Source: Erythroxylum novogranatense
Lineage: Eukaryota; Streptophyta; Magnoliopsida; Malpighiales; Erythroxylaceae
Direction: 5' to 3'
DNA: 64,000 nt
Assembly (NCBI GenBank): GCA_029891385.1
Contig: CM057232.1
Coordinates: 63,735,824 to 63,799,823, forward strand
Of this stretch, positions 32,461 through 43,932 are shown piece after piece (within the stretch, counting starts at the first letter, position 1; the number at the start of each line of letters is the position of its first letter). The notes under the pieces were generated by a model. That model was not told the origin of the DNA. It ran no database searches and saw only the letters and a list, made by a program, of their open reading frames with translations. The translations under genes and the position numbers were made by a program.

Positions 32461-33233
32461 AACAAGCGGTCGTATCCTACTTAACCTCTGAAATTAGTGT
32501 GTAGTAGAAGGTTGAACTGTTACCTCATCTATATGAGTGACAGTTTCAAGTTCGACGCTTGATCTATGTTTGTTCGAGCATCTTGAACTTTTCCAAGTTC
32601 AATTTTGCTCCCACCGCCTTCTTGTAAAGAACTCTTTCTTTAAGAAAACAGATGCTTTGAAACAAACAACTTTTGTTCCTAAGCAAGGTAGAATTAATAT
32701 TCCACGAACAAACACTTGTCAGCTTTTACATTAAATGTATCTGACTGTGTCCGCTTCACATAAGCAGGACAATCCCAAACTTTCAGATGAGAAAGATAGG
32801 GCTTTCAGTTAGTCCACATCTGTTATGGAGTAACATCAACTGTCTTTGAGGGAACTCTGTTTAGCAAGTAAACAGTTGTCTCGAGCACATATTCCCAAAA
32901 CTGTGCAAAACCTATCATCAATCGCACCATGTTTAACAAGGTTTGATATCTCCTTTTAGCCAGGCTTAAAAGGTGGAGTATACTGGGATAAATTCCCATT
33001 ATCTCTGAGATAACCCAAAACCTGTTGGTTTAAGTATTCCCACTACGATCGGATCGTAATGCCTTGATACTTTTACCAAGTTGGTTTTCTACTTCATTTC
33101 AATTATTTGAGCTTTTCAAATGCTTGATTTGTATCTCATCGATACAAGTACCGATATCGAGAACACTTATCGATAAAGGCAATGATGTAGTACAACTACT
33201 TACGGCATGGATGGACATCGGACCATATACATC
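32461..33233 (-). pseudogene. Copia-A integrase
   Basis: Minus-strand reading shows DLIHTDVYGPMSIHA (about 33253-33205; the HxD catalytic start of the copia core) and ALRSDRSGN (about 33070-33040, the second-Asp block). The remainder to 32461 is a decayed C-terminal region and linker to RT. Stops and shifts throughout. Confidence 0.75.
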
Positions 33234-33533
33234 TCAATGTATTAGATCTAATACTCCAGTCCTGTTCACCCTTTCCTTTAAAGGTAACTTAGTCATCTTG
33301 CCTAATAAACAAGATTCACATGTGTCATATGATTCATAATCAAATGACTCTAACCGCCACTCGTGGAGCTTAGCAATGTGTCTCTCATTTATATGGCCAA
33401 GCCGACAATGCCATAAGTAAGTTGATTTTAAATTATCTCGATTATGTCTTTTCGTGTCATTGACATTCAAAACTAGATATGACATATCTAATATGTCAAT
33501 TCTATTGCATAATGTACCAAGACAATAGAGCAT
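33234..33533 (-). pseudogene. Copia-A GAG_pre-integrase domain
   Basis: One open piece with WHCRLGHINERHIAKLHEW and a following CESCLLGKMTKLP supplies the H-H-C-C zinc site of the copia integrase N-terminus (WHxRLGH, then CxxC). It runs directly into DLIH, the start of the core. This is the best-preserved coding part of copia-A. Confidence 0.85.
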
Positions 33534-33924
33534 TCCATTCGAACTAAGAAAACAACCATTGTTTCTAAAATCAAATGGAAATCACTCTAATTAAACATAA
33601 AACATACAATATGTTCTTTGTTTAATACGGGTACAAAATGTCAATCGTCCAATTTGAATACAAGCCCGAGAGGGAGTAACAAGACATAAGTGTCACGGCT
33701 AATGTAGCAACTCTTGCTGCATTACCTACACGAAGGTCTAGTTCTCCTTTTATGAGCTTTCTCGCTCCACGAGGCCCCGCACATCATTTTATATGTGTGA
33801 GCCACAACCGTATCAAAGACCGATATGTTTTGATCAGAATAGTATTAACCTCAATGACAAACATAATTGAAGGAGTAGAGGCATCGATGCCTTTTCTTTG
33901 CTTGAGGGACTCCAGATAGATTTT

Positions 33925-33970
33925 ACAGCTTTTGCCTCTGGTGGCTAGACTTGCCACAATGAAAGCAAAA
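33925..33970 (-). pseudogene. Copia-A gag zinc knuckle and protease region
   Basis: CFHCGKSSH (CCHC knuckle) reads from about 33969 on the minus strand. The protease expected between it and 33540 is too decayed for me to place its DTGAS-type motif. Confidence 0.6.
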
Positions 33971-34064
33971 TTCTTTTAGGCGCTTTGGTTTTTCCTTGAT
34001 GGCACTTCCGTTTGGTTTTCTTCTTGAACCGGAAGAAGAAGCATCCACCACTAGCACTTGCTAG

Positions 34065-34650
34065 CTATCTTGATAACCACCAATCGGTATGAAGCAGATT
34101 GATCACCAGAATTGTTGTGGACATTTGGTTCATCGATAGTTTATCACGAACGTGAATAAGCGTCGACAATCCAACCGTAATTAAGTCTCTACTTAACTCA
34201 TAATCCATTACAAATCCTAAGATCGCCAATCTCTCAATATAGCCATTCATCTTTAGGGTATCTTTAGCAGCGATTGTCCTCGAGCTATCTTTGTGATGAA
34301 GAGAAGCCTTGAGGTCTCGAACCTTTCGCATCGAAGCTTACTCATCAAACAGCTCCCTAAGATGAAATACTACAGAGTGAGCATCCATGGACTCATCTTG
34401 CTCTCTGCGCTCTAGTGACATCAAGGCAAGCATAAAGCAAGTTTCCATATCACCGTCCTTTAGATGCTTACGGTTTGTTTTCGATTCCCATCGAAGCATC
34501 GACAGACATGTAACCGAAGTGGAACATCTAGGGCGATCTCGGTTCCTCGGATCTAAAACAATTATCGAGTCCTCACCAATCAAGAAAATCGGTCCGGAAA
34601 GGAGAGCGAAAATTCACATCAAAGACTTCTTCAATCAACTTAGCGCATAG
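34065..34650 (-). pseudogene. Copia-A gag (UBN2-type)
   Basis: Two frames: TNRKHLKDGDMETCFMLALM with HSVVFHLRELFDE (34583-34338), then MRKVRDLKASLHHKD with YIERLAILGFVMDYELS (34331-34065). These match the W-x-DDxxxxxxMLASM, LxELF and LGFVMDHELS blocks of plant copia gag. At least one frameshift near 34335 separates the halves. The start is not identifiable; it should lie near 34650. Confidence 0.75.
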
Positions 34651-36703
34651 AGAGAAGGAATGATGAATAGATATGCTGCATGATCATAAGGACTTGCATG
34701 ACATGCATATGGCTCCCACTAGTTTCCTAGAATCCATAACCCTCTTTACTGAATCCGGAGAAACAATGTGACATAATGTCCTAGTGGGTCGATATCCGAT
34801 ATTGCTAAGAGTGACCTTGAGTTTGCCCAACAAGCCACTTCTTAGGTCAATCGGTAGGTATCGGTCATACCAATTGCATCATCGATAACCGACATTAAGA
34901 ATGACCTTGAGTTTGCTCAACAAGCCACCTTATGTCTCGGGAGGTATCAGATATACCAATTACATCTTAGACACAACTATCGATCAGTGCTATCAACTTG
35001 TTGATGTGTGCACTTCATTGGGTATCAACTCTTTGATGCGCATACATCTGATGTATGCTACCCAATTTCGCCTCTGTCCACGTTGACCTTGAGTTTGCTC
35101 AACAAACTAACGCTTCGGTGAAAACCAACCCATTAATCCGAAAATCATATTTTCATGGTTCAACATATTCAGATAGAGCGAGCTTGAGTTTGCCCAACAA
35201 CCCAACTCTATAAGAACTCGGTTCTTACCATATTAATGGAAGCGTTAGTTTTCATATACCGAGGAGGATTTAGAAACTCTAGACTCAAGTGAAAGATCAT
35301 AGTCGCCAGACTATATGGAATGATTTAGGTTTCATCAATCCAATTGAATCAATCCTTATAATCATCCATCATCCAACTTATGCATGCCACAAGTCCACTT
35401 TCATCAAATGCAAGTCGACTTATGCATCTCGCTTGACACACAAGTCGACTTGTGTGATACAAGTCGACTTATGTCACCTGCCCATGAACAAGTCGACTTA
35501 TGTAGCGAACAAGTCGACTTATTCGAAACAAGTCGACTTATCCTGCAAACAAGTCGATTTATCCAACAAACAAGTCGACTTATGTCCCATATAAGTCGAC
35601 TTATTTGGGAGAATGCTATAATATCTAATCGGCTAATTCCTCAATCCATGCAATTCCAATTCACAATACCATCATAACTAAGGTAATAACTGTTAGTTTG
35701 ATGTATCAACGAACAATTCATTGGACCATGAAAGCCTTATATGGTCAAACCATATGAAAAGCTTGAAATGAGTCAAAACTCATTAATTTCCAAACAATTT
35801 AGGAACACCCAAATTATCATCCTAAGCATCTCTAGCTAGCACATACATTATCAAATTTACTTCAGCACATGCCATAAAATTATGACGGTCAAAACAAACA
35901 AGATAATGCTATATACTAACGAGACGCTAATGTGACCAATTCGGCATTCAAAAATTCTTGGAAAAGCAAATTCAAGCAATTCAACTTGGCAATCATAATA
36001 CATCAAGATAACACATTTTTAATCACATTAAAAATGGTGCATGGCATTAGAACTGAAAAGGCACACTCAATCAAGCCAAGAAAATCAGTCCCAACAATTT
36101 TCACAAAACTGTCCAGTTCTGTACATTGCTTGAAATGATCACTGAAACAATTTCAATAAATCATGAGAAAATTATATAGGTTACTACATGTTCAGAACAT
36201 GCTACCTGAATTTTTTCAGGATTTTATGCCATCAAAAACTCAGTCAACCTAAATAACAAAACCGATTCAAAATCTGTGTTCATCAGCACAGCAATTCCCA
36301 ACAGCATAGAATAAATTCGTGAATAAATATCCAATCACCTTGAAATCCAATTTCCATGCTCAAAGACATTCACCAACATCTTAGAGACATGTAGGTGAAG
36401 GAAAATCTGAAAACCATTTTCTAGAATTTATTCTCGATTTTATACTCATGCCTGTTCCAGAATCGTTTCACAAAACAGCATCTGTAACCTTAGGGAATTA
36501 ATTAGCAAAACTATATCAAATCAAATCGATAAATTCTGAAAATTCATAGACATATTCTCTAACATGTTATGAACAATCCTGGGCAGAAAAATTTCGAAAA
36601 GCATATCTCTATAGCAAAACGAAATTCAGACAGTATACATGCATCAACATCAACAGCAATTAGGTTTTCTGATCTTGCTTAGGTTTTAGCTTCATACGGG
36701 ATA
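34651..36703 (-). other. Copia-A leader between primer site and gag
   Basis: About 2 kb without a coding frame on the sense strand, unusually long for a copia leader. It holds four or five copies of a TTGAGTTTGC(T/C)CAACAA-like segment (about 34812, 34910, 35091, 35184) and the dyad array at 35391-35602. The part next to the primer site (36160-36700) is AT-rich and matches the leader of copia-C at 63600-64000 in reverse complement. Confidence 0.6.
35391..35602 (-). repeat. Array of ten AAGTCGACTT palindromes in the copia-A leader
   Basis: Words start at 35391 (AAGTCCACTT), 35412, 35442, 35461, 35490, 35511, 35530, 35551 (AAGTCGATTT), 35572 and 35593; eight of ten are the perfect 10-bp palindrome. 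Spacing: 21, 30, 19, 29, 21, 19, 21, 21, 21. The sequence between words is unique. Open frames across it are a by-product of the repeat. Confidence 0.92.
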
Positions 36704-36721
36704 CCAGACGCTCTGATACCA
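36704..36721 (-). other. Primer-binding site, copia-A
   Basis: Minus strand TGGTATCAGAGCGTCTGG, initiator Met-tRNA type, one base from the LTR end; the same as copia-C. Confidence 0.9.
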
Positions 36722-36722
36722 C

Positions 36723-38655
36723 TGTAGGAACATCCCGGGAGGTACATCATATGTACGGCAGCGGAAAACAAAAATTTTTGTTCCGGGACTTTCGAACGCC
36801 AGATCCGGTATCGGTATGAAGACATCAACCTAAAAGCCAAAAGAGACTATCTCTAAAGGTGATCCACGCAGAGATCAGAGAACCTAACCGAGTCAAACTC
36901 TTTTGACCCGGGAATAGCTAGAACAGATTAAGAGCTGCTAGACCCTACCTCTGTCCTGGAGAGCTGAAGGAAACGTTGGAATCCTTGCCTTGGAGAAGAG
37001 AGAAACACGTTGATGCCTTAAGGAGAGGAAGAAGCTTGAAACCTTTTCTCCTTTCTTACCTTAACACTTAAGGAAGATCGTTCTTCCTCTTCAAGCCAAA
37101 AGCCATCGACGGTGACCACCAAGCTCTCCCTCTATTTCTTTTGTCTCTTAACACTTAAAAGACAACCAAATGAACTTGGTTCAAGGAGATGCACGGATGT
37201 GCTAATAGCCATGCTTTAATTACTTAATAATAAAGTAAAGCATCTTTGACTTTTCAACTCTCATCCTCCTTCTCCATTTCCAACGTACATGCTTTATTTT
37301 TAATATATTAATTAATTAATTTCTTAATTAATTAATTGATATATAATTGCTAAGGTCCAGTCCAACTGGGGTCGGTCCTACCGGCCTCTAGGGCCCCGAT
37401 CAAAACGACTCCTAAACTTTTCTTAGCAATATTGATGTCGCGATCTCATCGGGACATATCCCAATCTCATCGGGATCCATTTAATCCTAATGCTCTCCAT
37501 AATTGGAACTCGTCCAATTACTATTTCTGATTCTCTGAGACACTCTTATCGTGTGACCCTTTAGGTTCCGGTTATGTTGGCCACTTAGATTAACAATTAA
37601 TCTAAGCAAGTCATGAGCGGTATCTAGCAACACATCATGACCCCAATTGACCGGAAAGTAATCGGTTTGATGTATTCATCACGAACCGATCACGAACCCT
37701 TCCATAGTCAATTCTCAGTGCAATTCGTCCTTTCACCATCCTATACCCCACTTGGTTATGAGTATGGTCAAAGTGTCAACTCTTACTAGACTAAGTCTAG
37801 CCCAAGTGATTTTAGTTCTGCCCAGATCCATTACTATATATGTCCTCAAGACAATCTTCATGACATATCTGCTTTGGCCAAAGACTTTCAAGTAATGATC
37901 CTTACAAGAGGCCATGGGTATCTCTTACATTATTCCGTAGTGGTGAATCCTTTATTGGCTACTCAATTACCTTCAATACCTCAAACTGCACCCAAGCACC
38001 ACCCTATGAGTTACCTCCGAAGGCAACAAGAAATGGAGTCAAAGCACGTGATCGATATCAAGATATCCTTGAGTACCTCAAGTCTAAGGATACTTGCACC
38101 ATTGCTATGATGAGATTATCACGACATTAGAATAAGATATCCATGTGATGATCTCATGACAGTCATCCAATGTACTTACTACCGCTAGTAAGCATCCACA
38201 TGTCAATTCTAAAATATCTCATATTTACAGCTACGAGATCCACCGCTGATCCAATCAAGGAATATGACATGTGTTAGTCTATCCGGATTAATGATGTCCA
38301 TCTCATTAATCCTATGACTAGGATAATTTAGATAATGACATAATTGCACATGATAGGAATCTCAATAGTATGATCGCATCATAATTTCCTTCATGCTATG
38401 TCAAATATCATGGACTTCATTAATTCGATTAAAGATCCATATCAATTCATAAACAATGTTCATGAATATCAAATTAATGAAATATGCCTTTCTTTATTTA
38501 TTCATAAAGTCTCAGATATCGACTTTGAACAAAAGCGCTAAAGGGATTGCCTTTAGGGCACAATTTAAACAGTTCCGTCCTTGCATAAGTCAACTCACCC
38601 CATGTACATGTTGACTTATCGGTACTGAATGCGTGTAAGTCAACTTACACTTACA
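36723..38655 (-). repeat. Copia-A LTR, right (5' LTR)
   Basis: 1933 bp. It differs from the left LTR by many 1-3 base indels, often at C/G runs or CG sites (GTTCCGGGAC against GTTCCCGGGAC; CACGGATG against CACGTGGATG). Degenerate GTCGAC words at 38587, 38608 and 38637. Confidence 0.9.
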
Positions 38656-38660
38656 GACGG

Positions 38661-40063
38661 GTGTCCGGGAAATGGGTATTTCATCACTGTTTTATTTAAT
38701 TGGGGACCTATAGAGGTCCAAATTGAACGCCATCAGCGCCATTGGATTTCTAATTTTTAAACGAATTTTTTTGATGAAAAAAATGGGATTAGGGCCAGAA
38801 ATTCATGAACATGCATTATACACCTACATGTGTATCGTTAACGAATTCAGATTGGATAATTAGTGATCGTTTTCTTATCTGATTCTTATAGAGGCCCAAC
38901 TGGAGCGTCGATCGACCGACGTGGCAGAGACTTCCCGGCATTAGCTCAGAAGTGATAGGTGAGTAACCTAGATGGGTTTCTCAATTATTACTTGTCAAAT
39001 ATGAGAATAATGGCGGGACCAGGAATGTGTACATTGTGTGACCTGTCTGCCATTACTGTGATTGATTGTCAATTATGAACTGTTCATTGTTGTGAATTAT
39101 GGACTTTTATTTGTGCATGCTGACTGTTAATTGACTGTGCTTGACTATGAATGATTAACTGTGTATGGGAATGTTGTAACTGGGCATGTGCATTCATACA
39201 CAGATGCATAAACTGATAAAGGAAAATTGTGAACCGAGTCGCCACTGATACTGAAACGAACCTAGAGCTCGAAGGGAGATAATTCTCCTGACGCGCTTCA
39301 TCGATCATGAATCATCATTTACGCGCTCGGTTACAACACTGTAATTAAACTGGAAAAAGAGTTACCTGTGCATTGCATCATTACTGGACTGAATACCCGA
39401 AATGGGTTTGACTATATTGTGAATGTATATTATTACTGTGACTATAGACCGTAGTATTACTGCAACTGCCTTATTACTGTGAATTGATTATGTGATGCAT
39501 GAATTGAGAGAACCATTGATGATGGTTCCTCATTGAGTTCGCAAACTCATCCAAAATTGCAATCTATTTTTCAGGACTTGAAGAGTACCCCGTCACGGGA
39601 GTAGGTCTACTGTAGGTAAGTGAAGGATAGAGGTCGGGATCAGTTCGCGTCTGCATTAGTGTCTTATCGAATTAGTTTCCGCAATCATTGTACAACAATG
39701 CTTTATATTTATAATGAGCCATTGTGGTTTTATTGTTTTTATACATTGAGTGATTGTAAATTATTATTGGATGACTGTAATAACTGAAAATGGTTAATTG
39801 TGAACATGGACTTAAGATTGTATTCCGCAACCTTTGTAAACTGATTAGTATGTGAACTTTATGGTTACTGTAAAATATTTTTAAATGATTGTAATAACTG
39901 CAAATGTTTTCTACTGTCTACTGTACGGTTCAAAAAAAATAAGAGAGAAGAAAATGATATACTGAGTTTTCACCGACTGATGTAGTACGCCACCCTCGTA
40001 GGGCACGGACTCGGATATCACCAACGATATCGGGTTCGGGTCACTCGAGAGTGGGGTGTTACA
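38661..40063 (+). repeat. Solo LTR S1, right part
   Basis: Continues S1 after copia-A. The last ~83 bp (39981-40063) form a long imperfect hairpin shared with S2 and gypsy-3. Otherwise AT-rich with repeated TGTGAAT/TGACTGTG-type words and no frame. Confidence 0.82.
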
Positions 40064-40068
40064 TAACA

Positions 40069-41410
40069 TGCATGATTCACAGTCTTGAAAACTTGATTGC
40101 CAAACTGGCACTTGCTTGTAAACTTGCTTTTCATACATTTCGTAAAACATGATTTCATGTGCATGTATTCTTGAAAAGAGAAAACCCTTTTGAAACCTTT
40201 TTATAAATCATGAATGCAAATCATATAGCAACCTATAATCATTTCACAATAGCAAATGAGACAACATTGATGATGCAATTAGGAATCATTAAATCTTTCT
40301 TGATTTGAACAAAACAATGAGTGATTTATTTACTCTATTATAAATGTGAACCCACCTTGCGTTCCTTGCTCATAAACTTGTTTAGGAATGCCTCTCCTCT
40401 TTATCCTCTTGCTCCTCTTGCCTCACTTGATTTCCTTAACCAAATAGCCAAGATTCCAATCAATTTGGTGTAGAAATCGGAAAGTCATACTTTAACAATT
40501 CAAACTATAACTAAAGATGAAACAAAAATTCTATACTTAATTTACATCCAAAATTTGACATTGTTAGAGACTGATTCAGAACTTCATTTCTTCATAAAAC
40601 TTGTAGATCTGTGTCTCTAGTTTACAACGCATCAACAATCACCTCATTTGAACATCTACATCAAAAGTTATCCTAAAATACCAAAATATGTCGTCGTAGG
40701 AAATTGGCGTCATTGCATGTGAAAGAAGTTCATCATGGCGGCATGGCGCCATGCTAACGAGCCCGTAAATCTCCGTAACTTGGTTTTCTCACTTTCTTCA
40801 ACCCTAATCCTCCCATCCTTCAATTCTAACACATCTAAACCCAAAAATCATGACTTAAACTTCATTTCTAAGCTCATTACAAACTTAAAAACAAGCACAA
40901 ACACAACATGATCATCAACCCTAAGAGATTTAACCACTTTTCCATAAACTTCTCCACAACTGAAACCTACCCATTCTAAGCTATTATAGGGTTTCATCCA
41001 ACCAAAACAAGAAGAAAAGAGCTTAACTTACTTGATGATGCTTTGATTCCTTCAAAATCTTCAAACCTAGCTTTCCTCTTTTTCTCTTCTTCTTCCTCTC
41101 TTCCACGACACTCTCTTCTTTCCCTCTTCTTTTTATTTTTCTTCTTCTATTTTCTTTCACTTAAGCCTAAAAGAATGAGCAAGGACTATAATGCCCCTTT
41201 ATGCAAGCCTTAAAATCTCTTACTCTTAAGTGATCTTCTATGTTTGCCCTTATACACTTTTACTTCTTCATTTTTCACTTACACCATACTATACTCTAAT
41301 TTAATCTTAATTTTCCACTAACACTTCCAAGGAAATCAACTATGCAATAAATCATACCATCAACATAATTCATGCTTAATAACATCAAATAAAGAAATCT
41401 GGGCCCAACA
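40069..41410 (-). repeat. Gypsy-2 LTR (5' LTR), outer-right part
   Basis: Matches 19306-20658. Donor-like GTAAGTTAAG at 41031 (minus). The patch at 40685-40765 is strongly diverged from its partner at 19928-20015, although both flanks align base for base. Confidence 0.9.
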
Positions 41411-41415
41411 TCAAC

Positions 41416-41977
41416 CTTCAATGAATTGTTTGTGTCTAAAAAGTTGAGAAGGAGCTCAAAGTTGAAGAGGACACATGTTTTAGCTCGGAGGTGAGTATTG
41501 AGTCCATGATTATTTTTGAGACTAACTCTTTACCTTTACATAACAAATTGGAGGAATTGAATGATGAAGAAAAAGGTGAAGAGACGTTAGAAATATTTCT
41601 GGAGTATATGGACTTAGTCAGGATTGAGCATCTAAGGATAGGGAAGATGCTGAATGAGGATGACGATTAACTAAAAGCCTATCTGGAACAACCTTGCGTG
41701 CAAGTGGACATCCTGATTTTGCATTAAAATTCTATTCGAGACCACATTTTTATCACATGCATTAACATGGATATGATTAGCCAAATAACCTATCCTATTG
41801 ACATAATTTTTCCCTTAATAAACCCCTTTGAGCTTTAGCCTTTATTTTTTTATAAACCACATTTTATGTTTTAAAACTTAACCAAATGTCCTACCCAAGT
41901 CATAAAGATAGTGGAACATTTATGATTGTTGAGTTTGTGGATATATAAAATTCTAAGTATGGGGGTGTACATATGTA
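41416..41977 (+). pseudogene. Athila/Tat-like gag, continuation right of gypsy-2
   Basis: After the TCAAC duplication, the plus strand reads an acidic protein-like stretch: SSEVSIESMIIFETNS, HNKLEELNDEEKGEE and FLEYMDLVRIEHL (about 41480-41640), with stops near 41430 and 41670. It continues the frame left at 18229 and has the acidic composition seen downstream of Athila/Tat gag. The rest to 41977 is AT-rich without motifs. Cut by the copia-B LTR at 41978. Confidence 0.5.
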
Positions 41978-43849
41978 TGTTGGATCGGAAAAAGAAAGGA
42001 TGCTATATTTGGAAAATCAGTAGATTTCAAAACTTTTTAGAAGTCTTACTTTTAACGAAAGAAAAATATCCAAATCATCATGCCAATCTACGCATAATAC
42101 GGTATAAGGATAATAATAAACATAAGCAAGATGAAGAATATTACCGACTCCTTTACTACAACTTTAATTCCTTGCTACACTAACCTCTCCTTCTTCTTAT
42201 ATCCAAAGCCTTTGCTTTTGAATCTTTTCCTTTATCAATCTATCTTCTCCTTATTGTTGTATCCTCAACCAATTTGATTTACCTCTTGTTCTCCTAGGAC
42301 AACTTGGTTAACAAAATCCTTTGGTGGGAAAGGAGAAGAAACACTTTGGAGTAGTATTGTTTTAAAAGAAAGAAGGAAACAATGAGACACTCTTTTGAAA
42401 TTTTTGACTTTTTCATGTAAGAAGAGAGAGAGAGAGATAAAAATGTAAGAACATCTTCTTACTCGCTCCCACTTCGGTTAACAACAAAGGAAAGACGAGT
42501 CTTCCATCCAATGCAACATTTTTTCATTTAATCAATCATAAAGAAGCCATTAAATAAGACTCTTCTCATTTGTCTTTAAGATGACTATATGAAAAGTCTA
42601 TTAGCCTAAATGTTATCATGTTAATTTCAGTTTTTGATAATGTAAGAAGGAAGATGGTCCATCCAATGTACATCTTTCTTCTTTAATCCAATCAATGCTA
42701 ATGGGTTAAATGCTAACATTAAAAGATAACCATTAAATCATTTAATGGTAAGTTCATAACTCCATTTAATGATGATAAACCATAATAAAGACCATCTTTA
42801 TTTAGCATTTTAATGTCAAATGTGCAGCTGCACATTCAACCCTAATAAAACCAAAATTGATCCTTCATTTCTTAAAAAATTATTTTAATATAATTAATCT
42901 AATCAATTATATTAAACCAAAGTCTAGCGCATTTCTAAATGAACATTTGGGCTTTTAATTAGCCATTAATTAGTGCAAGCCTAACAGTCAATTATGGGCT
43001 TCTAAAACCTTCATTTATATTTCTTACTTAGCTTGATAACCTTCTTTGAAGCCAAGTGAAGAATCTTATTGGACTTTGATAATTGAAGATCCAATAAGCT
43101 TAGAATTAACTTAATCTCATTATAATTAATTCTAGATTATTAACTAAATGTCATTTCACTAAATACAATTAGTTGAATTATTGAATTATTAAATATTATG
43201 AGAACACATGTTTTATGTCCAATTGCAAACCTTATTTATAACCTTATTATAGCCATCCGCACAATAAATGGTAAAATTATCATTTTGCCCTTATATTGGT
43301 TTTTCTTTTTAGATCTCCCGTTTTACTTTATATGGTGATTAACACACAAGATCTCATCTTGGTGCTAAGACTTGATGAGTAGTTAGTCCATCAAACTACT
43401 GGCACCAGTTTAATCACCAAATCTCCTTAAAACATCTAGAAGTGATGATAGTACTATAAATTCTTTATTTGAGTGAATGTTCCCTGATACATGTTTCAAT
43501 TGATAATTCCAACATGCAGACACTGGATTAATACTCTATAAAAATTCATTTCGATCATATCAAGAATTATAATGAAGCACATACGAGTTCACCACTTATC
43601 AAGATTGTGGTTCATAATAAGCGAATACTTAAGTTGTATGTTTTAATATTAAAGTAACGACCCACTTTATTCTTAAAAATATACTTAATTATATATTTAT
43701 TTAATAGTGCCATTATCGATAGTCAACTACTATCATGATATGAAACTCATCATTCTCTTGAAGTAAACTCCTTTACTTACATAGAGATAAATCGCAACAC
43801 TACAGTCTAAACCATAATCAAACGACTAACTTAATTATTGAACTATGAA
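41978..43849 (-). repeat. Copia-B LTR (copy 1), interrupted by gypsy-3
   Basis: Starts TGTTGGATCGGAAAAAG and aligns with 58033-59880 over its length, including the ATAATTAATCTAATCAATTA and GATTGTGGTTCATAATAAGC landmarks. It stops at AACTATGAA where copy 2 continues AACTGTGAATCAATTAATTG; gypsy-3 begins there. The remainder of the element should lie beyond the window's right end. No internal sequence is visible here. Confidence 0.8.
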
Positions 43850-43932
43850 TGTAGCACCCCACTCTCGTAAGACCCGAACCCGATATCAATGGTGATATCC
43901 GAGACCGTGCCCCGCGAGGGTGGTGTGCTACG
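43850..43932 (-). other. LTR-terminal hairpin, gypsy-3 LTR 1
   Basis: The arm GTAGCACCCCACTCTCG pairs with CGAGGGTGGTGTGCTAC (about 43916-43932). The loop holds GATATC-AATGGT-GATATC, itself an inner stem. Equivalents lie at 53613-53695, 45192-45273 and 39981-40063. Confidence 0.65.

Larger units (their letters stand above)
29118..38655 (-). mobile_element. Copia-A: Ty1/copia element, complete in layout but decayed
   Basis: Minus-strand element flanked by GACGG (29113-29117 and 38656-38660). LTRs 29118-31066 and 36723-38655, primer site 36704-36721, purine tract beside 31067. Internal order on the minus strand: leader, gag, zinc knuckle, GAG_pre-integrase, integrase, RT, RNase H, which is Ty1/copia order (IN before RT). 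All coding parts are broken by indels and stops. It inserted into solo LTR S1. Confidence 0.92.
26604..40063 (+). mobile_element. Solo LTR S1 (Ty3/gypsy-type), split by copia-A
   Basis: Starts TGTAACATCCCACCC and ends GTGGGGTGTTACA, flanked by TAACA duplications (26599-26603, 40064-40068). The empty site is seen in the sister gypsy-2 LTR at about 19300 (ACATAACATGCATGATTC). Removing copia-A and its duplication leaves 3917 bp with no gag-pol, so I call it a solo LTR. Its start matches the reverse complement of S2's end, and its end matches S2 and gypsy-3. It carries a donor-like GTAAGTTG at 27403. Confidence 0.85.
18230..41410 (-). mobile_element. Gypsy-2: Ty3/gypsy chromovirus (Tekay/Del-like), nested host of S1 and copia-A
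   Basis: Minus-strand element flanked by the perfect 5-bp duplication TCAAC (18225-18229, 41411-41415). LTRs: 18230-20658 (2429 bp) and 25540-41410 (2406 bp once the nested 13,465-bp insertion with its duplication is removed). The internal part (20659-25539) encodes gag-PR-RT-RNase H-IN-chromodomain in that order on the minus strand. It is related to gypsy-1 (same LTR start TGTTGG, same gag start, similar pol) but is a distinct family by LTR sequence. It inserted into an Athila-like gag. Confidence 0.92.

Noticed and set aside
35391..35602. Regularly spaced short repeats resembling a CRISPR array
   Set aside because: Repeats are only 10 bp, spacers 9-20 bp, no cas genes, and the context is a plant copia leader.
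35289..35677. Open frames on the plus strand with KSTY/QVDL repeats
   Set aside because: They are translations of the AAGTCGACTT array, antisense to the element; two overlapping frames are equally repetitive and no domain is visible.
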